Assembly (NCBI GenBank): GCA_902778625.1
Contig: CACYYM010000019.1
Span: forward strand, 1-64,000
Source of the DNA: an uncultured Bacteroidales bacterium
Lineage (GTDB): Bacteria; Bacteroidota; Bacteroidia; Bacteroidales; Bacteroidaceae
Direction: 5' to 3'
DNA length: 64,000 nucleotides
Positions 8,831 to 19,022 of this stretch are shown here, piece by piece. The notes under the pieces were generated by a model. It did no database searches. It was not told the origin of the DNA and saw only the letters and a program-made list of their open reading frames with translations. How positions within the stretch are numbered: the stretch's first letter is position 1; each line of letters begins with the position of its first letter. The position numbers and the translations under genes were made by a program.

Positions 8831-11800
8831 TTATCGTGTCAGTGAGAACTTCATGGTCATACCGAAGTCCTGTGTAATGGTTGGATAGCTGCTGGAGGAG
8901 AGGAGTGGGGCAGAGCGCTGGCGGTCGTAGAAGAGACTGAGCGTTACCATGCGGCTCATGGTGTAATCCACTTGCGCACTGGTCTTGAAGGCCTTGCTGC
9001 CGCTTGTTGCCTCACAGAGATTGGTCTGTAGGTCGCGCTTGATTGCGTTTTGATTGCGAATGCTGAAGTCAAAGCGGAGGTTAAGGTCGTGGGATACTTT
9101 CGGCTTACCATTATTGCCACGTCCATTTCCCGCAGCTTGTCTGCCACTGTCCATGTCGTTCAGTTCGTTCTTTGTCCCTGGCTTTGTTTTCGATTTCGTG
9201 TTCTTTGCCACTTGTTCGCTAGCTTTGCGCCAACGCCAGAGACGGCTAATGTCGAAGTCGTTTATCTTGTAGCCCCAGCCGAGCACGAAGTCCTTCGAAC
9301 CTGTTTCGGTAAGTTGAGCACTCGTCATGCTGAGGTTGAGAACGCGCGTAGTCTTATACTCGAGTTTGACGGTCATGTTGTTGTTGAGCGTGGCGTTAAT
9401 ACCGATAAGGGGCGAGAAGTTCTCGTTGATGCTGACAGTCGAAACGTCGAGGAGACTGTTTGGCACATAGCCGCCTGTCGTGGTGTTCTGTATGAAGCCA
9501 AGTCCGCCGCTACCCATGCATTCAACCCAAGAGCTGTATGAGTGGTAGCTGCCAACGGCATATACGCTTTTGTAAGCGTGTGTGAGGTTGACACTCTTGA
9601 AGTGGTCGCGCACCCATGGCAGGTTGCTGAGACCCTTGTAATTGATTGTCCAGTTGGGTAGCATCTTCCAAAGCGATGGGAATATGTCGAGGCCGCTGCT
9701 CCCAGTATAAGCTTTAAGGAAGGCTGGAACCATAACGTCGGCGCTATACTTGTTTACTGTTCCATTCTCAGGGTTGAAGGTGCCATTCATGCCTGTTCCT
9801 TCAGGATAGCGACGCCCAAGATACTGTGCTTCGACACGCTTCTGATAGACGTTGAGGTTGTCTTGGAACTTCTGGAATGTCTTGCTATAGTAGCCGTTGC
9901 TTGCAGAGCCTGTACTTGCAAAAGCAGAGCCAATGCTGATGGTTGTCATGTTAAACGAACCACTATGTGTGGGCGGTGCACCGTACATATATTGTATGCT
10001 CTTGTTGCGGTTGTCGGTACGGCTCATGTTAAGGTCTATCTTGACGTCTGTGAAGGGCTCGAGCGTCATTTTGACCTGTATGTCTTCCGTGTTGGCAATA
10101 GTGGCAGGTGTTGCCACGCTGTCGCTACCAAGCAGCCATCCGCGCTGTTTGGCTTTGTCGAGGTAGCTGTCGTTTACGAAACCGAAGGCGTAGTCGAGTC
10201 CGGGCGAGAAGATGCCGCCTTGCCTCTTCTGGCCAAGCATGTCGCCCACGTCGGGAAGGAAACCAGGTACGGCAAGATTGTAAGTATTGCGATAGGTGAC
10301 GCTGACGTTGCGAACCATCATTAGGAAGCGAGCCGCAGTTTGTGCGAGACCATACCATTTCTGATCCGATGCCTTGGGCAGAGCTACGACGTTAAGGCGT
10401 ACGCTTGTGGTATCGACTGGCGTTCTGACAATCTTGATAGTGTTCTCGTCGACTTTCTTATATTTAATATTGTATGCAAAGCCTGAGCTGTCGCGAGCCG
10501 TTACACGAACGCGCTTGGACTTTTGTCCGTGAGCAACAACTAGATCGGAGTCGGGATAGAGCGTTATCTCTTGCACGAAGCCCTTGTTCTCGTCCTTCTT
10601 TTTTGTGCTTACACCAGCCACGTTGCTCTGCTTGATAGTGCCCTTCTGCCCCTTACCCAAGATGCTATCAACGGGTTCGCCTGTTTCCATTGACTCCTGT
10701 TCCGCCTTTTGTCGAGCGTCTTTCTCTTTGTCTTTTTCTGCTTGCTTGGCTTTCTTCTCTTTCTCCTTCTCAGCCTTCTTTTGGTTAGCAGCGTTCTTTG
10801 CGTTGGCAGCAGAGAAACGTTTGTTGGTTTCTTGCAGGAACTTACTGTGGTTGTATAGTTTCTCAAGGTCTATTTTTCCATTGACGTTAAAGGTTCGCTG
10901 TGAGTTGATGGTGTTTCCTAGCGAAGGACGACCTTGACGCTCAGCACCGCGTTTCCAAGAATAATTGGCGGTATATGATCCATCTACAGAAGCCCAATCG
11001 AAGACGGGTATTTTCTCGAGTGGAAGTTTATAGCTGACTTGTGTGTTCTGGGTATAATCGAGAGGACGGCCAAAGTGACGCAGGCTCCACTTGACAGAGT
11101 CCTTCCAGGCTTCGTAGCGGTCGGGATAGAGGTCTTTGTTGATTTGTGTGTAAGGCTCCTCAATCTCGGCTCGAGTTCCACTGGTAAAGGTGAAGTGGAG
11201 AGCTTTGAATATATCCCACTTGAGCGAGAAGTTTCGGTTCCACGTCCAGTTTTGGCTAAAGGTTGCTGGCAGGGCAGAGAAGTCGGTTGGGTTCTCGAGG
11301 TCGCGTTCTTGCAACTCATAGTAGTTGCGGTTCATGTCTGTTGAGAACGTGATGCTTTGAGGAGCGAAAGCGAGGTTCTGTGCCTTGATGATGTCGAGCC
11401 ACTTGCTCTTTCCCTTGAGGTTCTTGAAGGGTTCCCACGACTTCCAGTTCGGACTCCAAGAATAGTTGATGCTTGCCTTCCAGTTCAGCTCGCGTTCATA
11501 AACGGTTGTCTGTCCTTCTATGTTTTGACGTGAACGACTATAACCGAAAGTGAAGTTTGCTGGGTCGTAAGGCATTGGATGTTTGGGCGTGCTGATATTA
11601 AGTCGAACGCCAGAGAAAGAGAGGTTGCGGCTCGTTTCGGTATGTGTTGTGAGGCTTCTCAACGAGTCTTTCTGATGACTGTCAGCAAGGGCGTCGATTG
11701 CGTCGCCAAGCAGCATATCCGTATCGAAGGGATTGTACTTGGGTGATACCTTCTCCTTACTATAACTGTAATACATTGGGACACGAAGCTTTGCCTTTTC

Positions 11801-14800
11801 GGGAAGCAAGCGACCAAGGTCGAATTGTGTGGAGACGGAATAGTTGAGGTTGTCTTCATTCTTGCGTTGTGCCACACTCTGCTCGATACCGCCGAAGCCT
11901 GATGTTATCATCTTGGCAGTGGCGTTGACCGAGCCGAGGTCACTAAGTTGAACTTGCAAGTTTCCTTGTGCTGCCCAACCTCCACTATTGCTGAACTCTT
12001 GCAAGCGGAGCTCGTTTGCCCAAACCTCGATGCTCTTTGTCTTGCCACTATTGTTGCGGATACCAATCATGATGGTCTTCACCTCACCTAGCGTGGGGTT
12101 ACCCATAATGGAGATGCGGTTGTTGGGGTTGTTCTCGTCGTAGGTCGAGAAGAGACGGTTCATCGAGGTTGCACCAATGCTTGCTTGAGCATTACGCTGC
12201 TTTTTGAGCGAAGTGAAGAGGTCAAAGTCGATGTCGACCATATTTTCTGAAGGCCAAACTGCCAAGCAACCTTGAGCACTATAAGTGTCGTAATTGCCTG
12301 GAGGCGTAATCTTCAAAGGCACTTCGTATTCGTAGTAGTTGCTCTTGTAGTCAGAACCCAAGCGGATGAAAACGCTGCACTCACCGTCAACGGTTGAGGT
12401 GATATTCTCTGCAAGAGCGTTTGCGTGGACGTACATCTGCAAGTGCTTGTACTGACGCATATCGTAGTTGCAGTTCTTATAGACTGCCTTTGCCTCGCTT
12501 CCGCTAAGATTGCGCGCCACCATACACATGGCCTGTTCGTTGGCTTCCACGAGTTGTGATTGAGAGGGGTCGGTGATACGTGTAATGCCTGGAGGCAGTA
12601 CGTAGTTGACAGGCTGTTTGTCGTTGTTCTCTTCAATACAAACGGTGCTGACTTCAAGCGTTCCGCTACCTGTGGAAGCGACTGTGCCGTTGTAGAGAGG
12701 TTGTTGATAGGTTCGCCAGTCACCTTGTACGAGGTCGAGTGTAGCGAGACGCAGAATGGTCTCTTCCTCGAAGCCTGTCATGAAGATACGCATGAAGCGG
12801 ATGCTTGTGAAGTCGCGAATGTTGCCTTCCTTGTCCTCATATTCCCTCAGGGGGATACGGAAGAGGTACCAAGTACATTCCTCTGTATTGCCGTTACGAA
12901 GTTTCACGCTTGCCGTGCGCTTGTCGGCAATATGGTTGCGACCTACCACCATATCCTCGGGACGGATGCTGACACGATACTGATAGTACTTCTCGTATTC
13001 GTTGAGGGTGTAGTCCTGATTGATGTCCTCCACATCGGGCGTTACTTTCCATGCTGTCTCGTAGCTCTCGGGTCTTGTGTCGGAGTCGGCACTGTTGCCT
13101 TGAGGCATGTTGATGCGCTTGTAGCGGTTGAGGATGGAGGTTTGAAGTTGGTCGAAGTCGGAGCCGCGATAGTAGTGGTAGTTGTCGTTGGCAGGGTCAT
13201 TGTAGATGCTGTCATAGACTGCTGGCGAGACTATGCCTTGTATTTGCTGGAGGTAGTCAGCATACAGGCTGAAGTTGCGCTCCTCTTCATCATTAAGACC
13301 ATTGAGGCCGACATCTTGTTTTGCACGAGCGCCAGCTTCGTTGTTGAATGCGTAGGTTACGCTGCTGCTGTTTGGAATGCGTCCCCAGTAACCTTCCGTG
13401 AAGTATTGAGGATTGCCATCAACAGGCATACCGCTCTCGAAGTACTTCTTGCCGTCCTTGAGGATGTCCTCAGACACTTCGCCAAGATTGAAGTAGAGGT
13501 CGCCTCCGTGATTGCCGGGAAGGTTGCGCTTGTAGATGAACGGATCCATCATCCAGAACTCGATGTATTCGATGTTCTGTGCCTCGAAATCTGTGTTGTC
13601 GAGTTTGCGCATCATGCCTCCCCAAGTCTCTTCCGGATGTTTGAGATGACCATTCTGGTCAACATCAGTAGTGAGGTTGTAGGCACCACGTTCCTTGGGA
13701 TAGAAAGCGAGGTTCAGGACATTAAGGCCTGTGGCGCTTGTGTAGTTGTTTTGCGATTTCTGGGGATAAAGCTCGCGTTCATAGACCTCGCGAACATAGT
13801 GGCTGGAAAGTTGGTCAAGGTCGCTCTTGATGTGGCTTGGGGTAAGTGTACTGCTGCGACGTGTGAAGATGGGGTCAACATAGTACCAAGCGAGCAAAGA
13901 GCGGTTGTAGTTGTATGCTTTGTCGGATGTCAACTTGCTTTCAGCGAACATGCTTGGCGTACTCGACATGCTCCAGTAAGTGGGCTGCGTGAGGCTGTTC
14001 TTGATGCTGCTGCTTTCGAAGTCGTCGAGGTAGGAAGCGTCGCCCTGAACACTATGGTTCTGTCCTGCGACCAGCTGTGCAAATTCGCCGTTGAAGGTGA
14101 TGAGGCTGGGTTGTGTGCATTGAATGAGTGGAAGCTTGTCGATGAGGTTCGTGAGCCATTGACTCTCTTTCTTCCAACTGACGTGGAAGCCAAAGAGTGT
14201 GTTCTTCAGCGGTTCGTTGCCCATGCTGACCTTTGTGGTGAGCGGTTGTTCGCTCAGGTACATCAGGGTACCGCCGACGGTGAAGTTTTTGTTGATTTGG
14301 TAATCGAGGTTCAAGCCGAGCATGGTCTTTCGCTGCATTCCGTAGGTGTCGTTGCTCTCTACTGAAGCACTAATGTTTGTGCCTGAATCAATAAGACTTT
14401 GGTTGATGATGGTCACTCGGCCCATGTTGTAATCAACCGTGTAATCGACGTTCTCGGTAAGTGTTGTGCCACCAGCGGTAACAATGACGGAGCCTCTCGC
14501 CACGTTCGTTACGCCAAGGTCGATTTCACCTGCATTCGTGCCTTTGTAGCGGCCAGTAAGAAGGAACTTGTCGTGTTCGGTAATCTGCTTCGCAACGGTT
14601 TTTGTGCTGTCATAGAGTTCGCGGAAGCAATACTTGTCGGCCAAGACAGGGTCGTTAATCCATTTTGCCAGATGTTCACCGAAAGGCTCTGCAACTGGGA
14701 AGATGATGCGGCCCTTATTGATGGTGTAGCCTTCCACGAAGTCGAACTGCCCATTGGGATGCGGATTGTTCTTTGCGTCGAGGCGGTCGAGGTTGAGAGC

Positions 14801-16693
14801 TCTGAGGAGGATGGTGTTCTTGAACTTCTCTTCGGGCAAATAGCTGAGATAGACGCCGGTGGAGTCGCTTTGGTACTTGATGTCTAGACGGAACTTGTCG
14901 GCCATTACCCTTTGAGTGCCAAGGTAATAGACATTCTTCATCATTAAGCGCCAAGTCGGGAGATTAGGACTGCCTGAAGTGCCTTTCAGCATCTTGACGA
15001 AGAGCGCTTTCGAGTTGTCTGTCAGGTCGCTTGCAAATTCACCCACCTGATAGGTTGTGCCCATATAGGTGTATTCGAAGGCGACGGCGAGGACGTCGTC
15101 CACTTGCAATGTGCTCGAGAGGCTGACATAACCGAGGGCATTGTTGACCGTATATTCTGAACTGTTAAGCTTTCGGGCTGCTTGCAGTTTCTCGTAGTCG
15201 ATACTGCCTTTAAATTCTTCTCCTGCTCCTCCGCCTATTCCGTCCAAAACAATTGTGGCTTGCGAAATGTCGCGGGCATCGGTATAGTTGTTGACAAGGA
15301 TGTCGTACATACTGTTCGAGCGGTTGCTGGGAACATCGGTTCCTGTTCTTGTCCACATCGAGTTGTAGATGTACTTCGGTTCGCCAAGGTCGGCAAGGGC
15401 GATGATGTTTCGGTTGTTCTCGGTTTTGCCGGTCTTGTTCGTCACCCAAATCTCGACACGTTTAATGTTGATTCCGCTCGAGATGGTGGGCAGTGTTGCC
15501 ATTGCCTGGTCGAATTTTTCGCGGAAGAAGTGGGAGAGAAAGAAGTGTCGGTTCTCCTCGTAGTTTGTTGCGCTGAACTCGAAGTTTGTGGTCTGCGAGC
15601 CGCCTTTACTGCTTACACTGCTGCTTGCACTCTTCTTCTGGCTTATGACGGATTGAATCTTTAACTTGCCGAACTGCACGTCTGTGCGAAGGCCGAAGAG
15701 GCTGCTCACGCCTGGAACGAGGCTGATGTTACTGGGGAAGGAGACGTTACCGGCTTCGATGAGCTTGACGATTTCATCTTCCTTGCCGTCGTATTTGAGT
15801 TTGAGGTTTTGGGCGTCGTAGTCGAAGGTGGCCTGGGTGTTATAGTTCAGGTTCATATTGATTTTGTCGCCCACCTTACCATTGAGGCTGAGGTTAATCT
15901 TTTCATCGAAATCGAAGCCTACGGTTTTGCGGCGCGAGGCAGCAAGGGCAGGATTGTTGACCTTCTTTGAGTTGATGCCAATCTTGAGTTCAGCACTGCC
16001 TTGTGTTTTGATTTGAACGCCGCCAGGACCAAAAATTTTCTCTGCCGGTCCGAGGTCGAAGTGCATGTCTGTGAAGTCGAATTTGCTCTTTCCCTCTGCT
16101 TCGAAGGCCTCTTGGTTCTTGAAGCGCCAGTATTGTTGCATGGAGTTTTGGAGCGACCACTCCTGATATTCTTCAGGGGTCATAAGGACTGGCGCGTTGA
16201 GGAAGCTTGTGGCGGTGCCAAGTGTATAACCCGAGCGGCCAGGGAGAAGGCTTCCTGAGGATGCTCCAGCCGCACCGGTCGAGGTGGAGCTTGAGTTGGA
16301 TGTGCTTCCGCCTCTGCCTGTATTTGTGTTCGAGCTTCTGCCTGTGGAGCTGCCTCTTGTTCCAGAGTCTCTTGTGCCGCCGCTTCTGCCTGAAGCTCCG
16401 CTCCCCTGCTGGTCGCCAACAAGCGAAGTGCCGATGGTGTAGGTGTTGTCCTTCTCATCATAGATGACTTCGGTCTTGAGGTTGTCTGGGTCTTTCAGGT
16501 CGGCAGTCTTCTTCTTGAGGTCTTTTGTGTCCTCGGTACCGGTTTTGCGCACGGAATAGCGAGGTTTGCCGTCGGTTATAGTGTCGGCAGGAGCAGCCTC
16601 GCTGACCATTGACCATTGACCATTGACCATCATTGCCAGCAAATTGATACTTGCCAACAATGCCAGAGATAATATGACTTTTCGCGCGCTCAT
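8831..16693 (-). CDS. sprA: SprA/Sov, outer-membrane translocon of type 9 secretion
   Basis: A 2620-residue protein of the SprA (Sov) family, the giant beta-barrel that moves type 9 cargo across the outer membrane. Length fits the family (about 2400-2500 in Flavobacterium and Porphyromonas). A signal peptide (VILSLALLASINLLAMM core) is followed by a Gly/Ser/Arg-rich low-complexity stretch at about 95-150 and then long beta-rich SprA repeats. A Lys/Glu-rich charged insert lies at about 1964-2001 (KKAEKEKEKKAKQAEKDKEK). The gene is divergent from ruvA; a ruvA-sprA neighbourhood is common in Bacteroidetes. Oddly, four copies of a 7-bp repeat lie in the coding region at residues about 22-31. No clear -7 box is visible upstream. 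Confidence 0.95.
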   Translation of the reverse strand: MSARKVILSLALLASINLLAMMVNGQWSMVSEAAPADTITDGKPRYSVRKTGTEDTKDLKKKTADLKDPDNLKTEVIYDEKDNTYTIGTSLVGDQQGSGASGRSGGTRDSGTRGSSTGRSSNTNTGRGGSTSNSSSTSTGAAGASSGSLLPGRSGYTLGTATSFLNAPVLMTPEEYQEWSLQNSMQQYWRFKNQEAFEAEGKSKFDFTDMHFDLGPAEKIFGPGGVQIKTQGSAELKIGINSKKVNNPALAASRRKTVGFDFDEKINLSLNGKVGDKINMNLNYNTQATFDYDAQNLKLKYDGKEDEIVKLIEAGNVSFPSNISLVPGVSSLFGLRTDVQFGKLKIQSVISQKKSASSSVSSKGGSQTTNFEFSATNYEENRHFFLSHFFREKFDQAMATLPTISSGINIKRVEIWVTNKTGKTENNRNIIALADLGEPKYIYNSMWTRTGTDVPSNRSNSMYDILVNNYTDARDISQATIVLDGIGGGAGEEFKGSIDYEKLQAARKLNSSEYTVNNALGYVSLSSTLQVDDVLAVAFEYTYMGTTYQVGEFASDLTDNSKALFVKMLKGTSGSPNLPTWRLMMKNVYYLGTQRVMADKFRLDIKYQSDSTGVYLSYLPEEKFKNTILLRALNLDRLDAKNNPHPNGQFDFVEGYTINKGRIIFPVAEPFGEHLAKWINDPVLADKYCFRELYDSTKTVAKQITEHDKFLLTGRYKGTNAGEIDLGVTNVARGSVIVTAGGTTLTENVDYTVDYNMGRVTIINQSLIDSGTNISASVESNDTYGMQRKTMLGLNLDYQINKNFTVGGTLMYLSEQPLTTKVSMGNEPLKNTLFGFHVSWKKESQWLTNLIDKLPLIQCTQPSLITFNGEFAQLVAGQNHSVQGDASYLDDFESSSIKNSLTQPTYWSMSSTPSMFAESKLTSDKAYNYNRSLLAWYYVDPIFTRRSSTLTPSHIKSDLDQLSSHYVREVYERELYPQKSQNNYTSATGLNVLNLAFYPKERGAYNLTTDVDQNGHLKHPEETWGGMMRKLDNTDFEAQNIEYIEFWMMDPFIYKRNLPGNHGGDLYFNLGEVSEDILKDGKKYFESGMPVDGNPQYFTEGYWGRIPNSSSVTYAFNNEAGARAKQDVGLNGLNDEEERNFSLYADYLQQIQGIVSPAVYDSIYNDPANDNYHYYRGSDFDQLQTSILNRYKRINMPQGNSADSDTRPESYETAWKVTPDVEDINQDYTLNEYEKYYQYRVSIRPEDMVVGRNHIADKRTASVKLRNGNTEECTWYLFRIPLREYEDKEGNIRDFTSIRFMRIFMTGFEEETILRLATLDLVQGDWRTYQQPLYNGTVASTGSGTLEVSTVCIEENNDKQPVNYVLPPGITRITDPSQSQLVEANEQAMCMVARNLSGSEAKAVYKNCNYDMRQYKHLQMYVHANALAENITSTVDGECSVFIRLGSDYKSNYYEYEVPLKITPPGNYDTYSAQGCLAVWPSENMVDIDFDLFTSLKKQRNAQASIGATSMNRLFSTYDENNPNNRISIMGNPTLGEVKTIMIGIRNNSGKTKSIEVWANELRLQEFSNSGGWAAQGNLQVQLSDLGSVNATAKMITSGFGGIEQSVAQRKNEDNLNYSVSTQFDLGRLLPEKAKLRVPMYYSYSKEKVSPKYNPFDTDMLLGDAIDALADSHQKDSLRSLTTHTETSRNLSFSGVRLNISTPKHPMPYDPANFTFGYSRSRQNIEGQTTVYERELNWKASINYSWSPNWKSWEPFKNLKGKSKWLDIIKAQNLAFAPQSITFSTDMNRNYYELQERDLENPTDFSALPATFSQNWTWNRNFSLKWDIFKALHFTFTSGTRAEIEEPYTQINKDLYPDRYEAWKDSVKWSLRHFGRPLDYTQNTQVSYKLPLEKIPVFDWASVDGSYTANYSWKRGAERQGRPSLGNTINSQRTFNVNGKIDLEKLYNHSKFLQETNKRFSAANAKNAANQKKAEKEKEKKAKQAEKDKEKDARQKAEQESMETGEPVDSILGKGQKGTIKQSNVAGVSTKKKDENKGFVQEITLYPDSDLVVAHGQKSKRVRVTARDSSGFAYNIKYKKVDENTIKIVRTPVDTTSVRLNVVALPKASDQKWYGLAQTAARFLMMVRNVSVTYRNTYNLAVPGFLPDVGDMLGQKRQGGIFSPGLDYAFGFVNDSYLDKAKQRGWLLGSDSVATPATIANTEDIQVKMTLEPFTDVKIDLNMSRTDNRNKSIQYMYGAPPTHSGSFNMTTISIGSAFASTGSASNGYYSKTFQKFQDNLNVYQKRVEAQYLGRRYPEGTGMNGTFNPENGTVNKYSADVMVPAFLKAYTGSSGLDIFPSLWKMLPNWTINYKGLSNLPWVRDHFKSVNLTHAYKSVYAVGSYHSYSSWVECMGSGGLGFIQNTTTGGYVPNSLLDVSTVSINENFSPLIGINATLNNNMTVKLEYKTTRVLNLSMTSAQLTETGSKDFVLGWGYKINDFDISRLWRWRKASEQVAKNTKSKTKPGTKNELNDMDSGRQAAGNGRGNNGKPKVSHDLNLRFDFSIRNQNAIKRDLQTNLCEATSGSKAFKTSAQVDYTMSRMVTLSLFYDRQRSAPLLSSSSYPTITQDFGMTMKFSLTR
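16603..16630. repeat. Four perfect 7-bp repeats inside the sprA 5' coding region
   Basis: TGACCAT is repeated four times head to tail on the + strand (ATGGTCA on the coding strand). It encodes the residues just after the signal-peptide hydrophobic core. Since 7 is not a multiple of 3, gain or loss of one unit would shift the reading frame of sprA. Confidence 0.9.
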
Positions 16694-16782
16694 GTCTTAT
16701 AATTAACGTATGTATGCGTCCTTTTATTGTATATAAGGCAGATTTTTCTTTTTTTAATTCCTATTCTCTAATCTTTTTTTTG

Positions 16783-16790
16783 TATCTTTG
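16783..16790 (+). promoter_or_regulatory. -7 box (TATCTTTG), ruvA
   Basis: TATCTTTG stands 21 bases before the ruvA ATG at 16812, in a T-rich stretch. Confidence 0.7.
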
Positions 16791-16811
16791 CAGAAATAAA
16801 CGACAAATTAT

Positions 16812-17408
16812 ATGATTGAATATCTGAAAGGAATGCTTGCCGACCTTACGCCAGCGCTTGCTGTTGTGGAGTGTCATGGGGTAGGGTACGGCGTGAATAT
16901 CTCTCTCAATACTTTCTCTGCCATTCAGGGAAAAGATGAAGTCAAGTTGTGGATTACCGAGTCGATTCGCGAGGATGCCTACCAGCTATGGGGCTTCAGC
17001 ACTCGGGCAGAGCGGGAGCTTTTCCTCTTGCTGACCAGTGTGAGCGGTATTGGAGCAAGCATTGCCAGGGTGATTCTCTCGTCCCTTACCGTGCAGGAAC
17101 TGGCTGGCATCATCAGTGAGGGCAATGATAAGGTGCTGAAGACGGTGAAGGGTGTAGGCCCAAAGATGGCTCAGCGCATCATTGTGGAACTTCACGACAA
17201 GATTGGTTCCCTTGGCATTCAGGCTGCATCGCCCTCTGCATCGGCTGCTCCGGTGGTCAATAAGGAGGTGCTTGATGAAGCTGTTGCTGCCCTCTCGATG
17301 CTTGGATTCAGTCCTGCTCCTACCCATAAAGTTGTACAGAAAATCCTTACCGACGAGCCTGATGCACCGGTTGAGCGCGTCATCAAGTTGGCTCTGAAAA
17401 TGCTATAA
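16812..17408 (+). CDS. ruvA: Holliday junction branch migration protein RuvA
   Basis: A 198-residue cytoplasmic DNA-binding protein that tetramerises on Holliday junctions and loads the RuvB motor. The N-terminal OB-fold starts MIEYLKGML and includes [13 protein letters not shown]. Two helix-hairpin-helix elements follow ([13 protein letters not shown] and [16 protein letters not shown]), then a flexible linker rich in Ala/Ser (about 137-150) and the C-terminal domain III that contacts RuvB. Length is normal. cysQ follows 3 bases after the stop, so the two are probably co-transcribed. Confidence 0.97.
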   Translation: MIEYLKGMLADLTPALAVVECHGVGYGVNISLNTFSAIQGKDEVKLWITESIREDAYQLWGFSTRAERELFLLLTSVSGIGASIARVILSSLTVQELAGIISEGNDKVLKTVKGVGPKMAQRIIVELHDKIGSLGIQAASPSASAAPVVNKEVLDEAVAALSMLGFSPAPTHKVVQKILTDEPDAPVERVIKLALKML

Positions 17409-17411
17409 TAT

Positions 17412-18233
<822 letters not shown>

Positions 18234-18242
18234 TTGCCCCTT

Positions 18243-18290
18243 GAGGTGTCATTTTTCTCGATGAAATGGGCGATTTTGCACTTTTCGGCT
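18243..18290 (+). repeat. Dispersed ~45-bp module, copy 1
   Basis: Contains CGATGAAATGGGCGATTTT followed by GCACTTTT. The same block with minor changes recurs at 48484-48533. A shorter echo, CCGATGAAATGGGAGTTTTT, lies about 105 bases further on (near 18363). It lies right after the cysQ stop and ahead of the inverted-repeat element at 18451-18750. Confidence 0.75.
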
Positions 18291-18450
18291 GAAACTGCCC
18301 AACAAAGACGCAGGAAAATGTTCCACGCTCCATTGAATCATTTCCAACTTAGTGCGTGAAACACCGATGAAATGGGAGTTTTTTGTTCTTTCTTGAAGTT
18401 GTATGCATTCAATGTCTGTTTGTAGTATAATCGTCTCATGCACCCCGTCG

Positions 18451-18750
18451 TGACAGATGACAGATGACAGTTTTTATTTAGCACCCCTCTACCGCCCCAA
18501 ACAAGAAATGAAACTCGCTTTAGGAATTCTAACTATCTAATAATTATATAGTTAATTTATTATATATATATTATTAATAGTATATTTATATATATTTATA
18601 CTTATTTTTATATATATTCTATTATATTTATATAAGAATACACTTAAAAATAGACTTTCACATGCAAAAAGTAGCAAGAAAGCAGACAGTAGCAGATTGA
18701 CAGTCCTCGCCCCCCCCCTCTCAAATAAAACTGTCATCTGTCATCTGTCA
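18451..18750. repeat. Inverted-repeat element with heptamer arms and AT-rich core
   Basis: The 20-base arm TGACAGATGACAGATGACAG (18451-18470, period 7) has its exact reverse complement at 18731-18750. Pairing extends into flanking T/A runs with one base of slippage. The 260-base core is extremely AT-rich at 18537-18640 and carries no open reading frame of note. The whole 790-base gap 18234-19022 between convergent cysQ and the GH20 gene has no recognisable protein gene. Confidence 0.8.
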
Positions 18751-18840
18751 TCCGAAAGGACTCATTGCCACCCCCTCGAAAAACTTTCATTTTCGTGTGA
18801 AAATAATTGCCAATTTACTTGCACAATTCATTTATTTTTC

Positions 18841-18990
18841 GTACCTTTGTAGTGGATTCGAGAGGTGAGCTCTTAGCTGCAGACAAGAGCAAAAAACGAG
18901 GCACAGCTAAAATGCCAACGCAGCACGTTAAGTTTGCTTACTCACCACAATATATGAAATAGGGACACGCAGCGGCGCATCCCTATCCCA
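18841..18990 (+). ncRNA. Candidate small RNA behind an orphan promoter
   Basis: TACCTTTG at 18842-18849 looks like a -7 box pointing right, but no gene follows on that strand. The presumed transcript contains two alternative stems: GCTCTT (18869-18874) with AAGAGC (18885-18890), and TTAGCTG with CAGCTAA spanning about 18873-18910. Further on, ATAGGGA can pair with TCCCTAT near 18958-18985. There is no T-run, so no clear terminator. A single dyad unit of the 22-bp type (GCACGTTAAG) is also present. No known RNA family is recognised. Confidence 0.25.
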
Positions 18991-19022
18991 AAGAAAGAAA
19001 ATTGACTTATTGAATCTGGAAG

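Noticed and set aside
12560..14365. Long open frame on the + strand opposite sprA
   Set aside because: It is antisense to strongly conserved sprA sequence, has no homology features or promoter, and is explained by codon bias of sprA.
18249..18443. 64-codon open frame on the - strand in the repeat island
   Set aside because: Its end coincides with the dispersed module; similarity to translated sequence at 48485-48535 reflects the shared DNA repeat.
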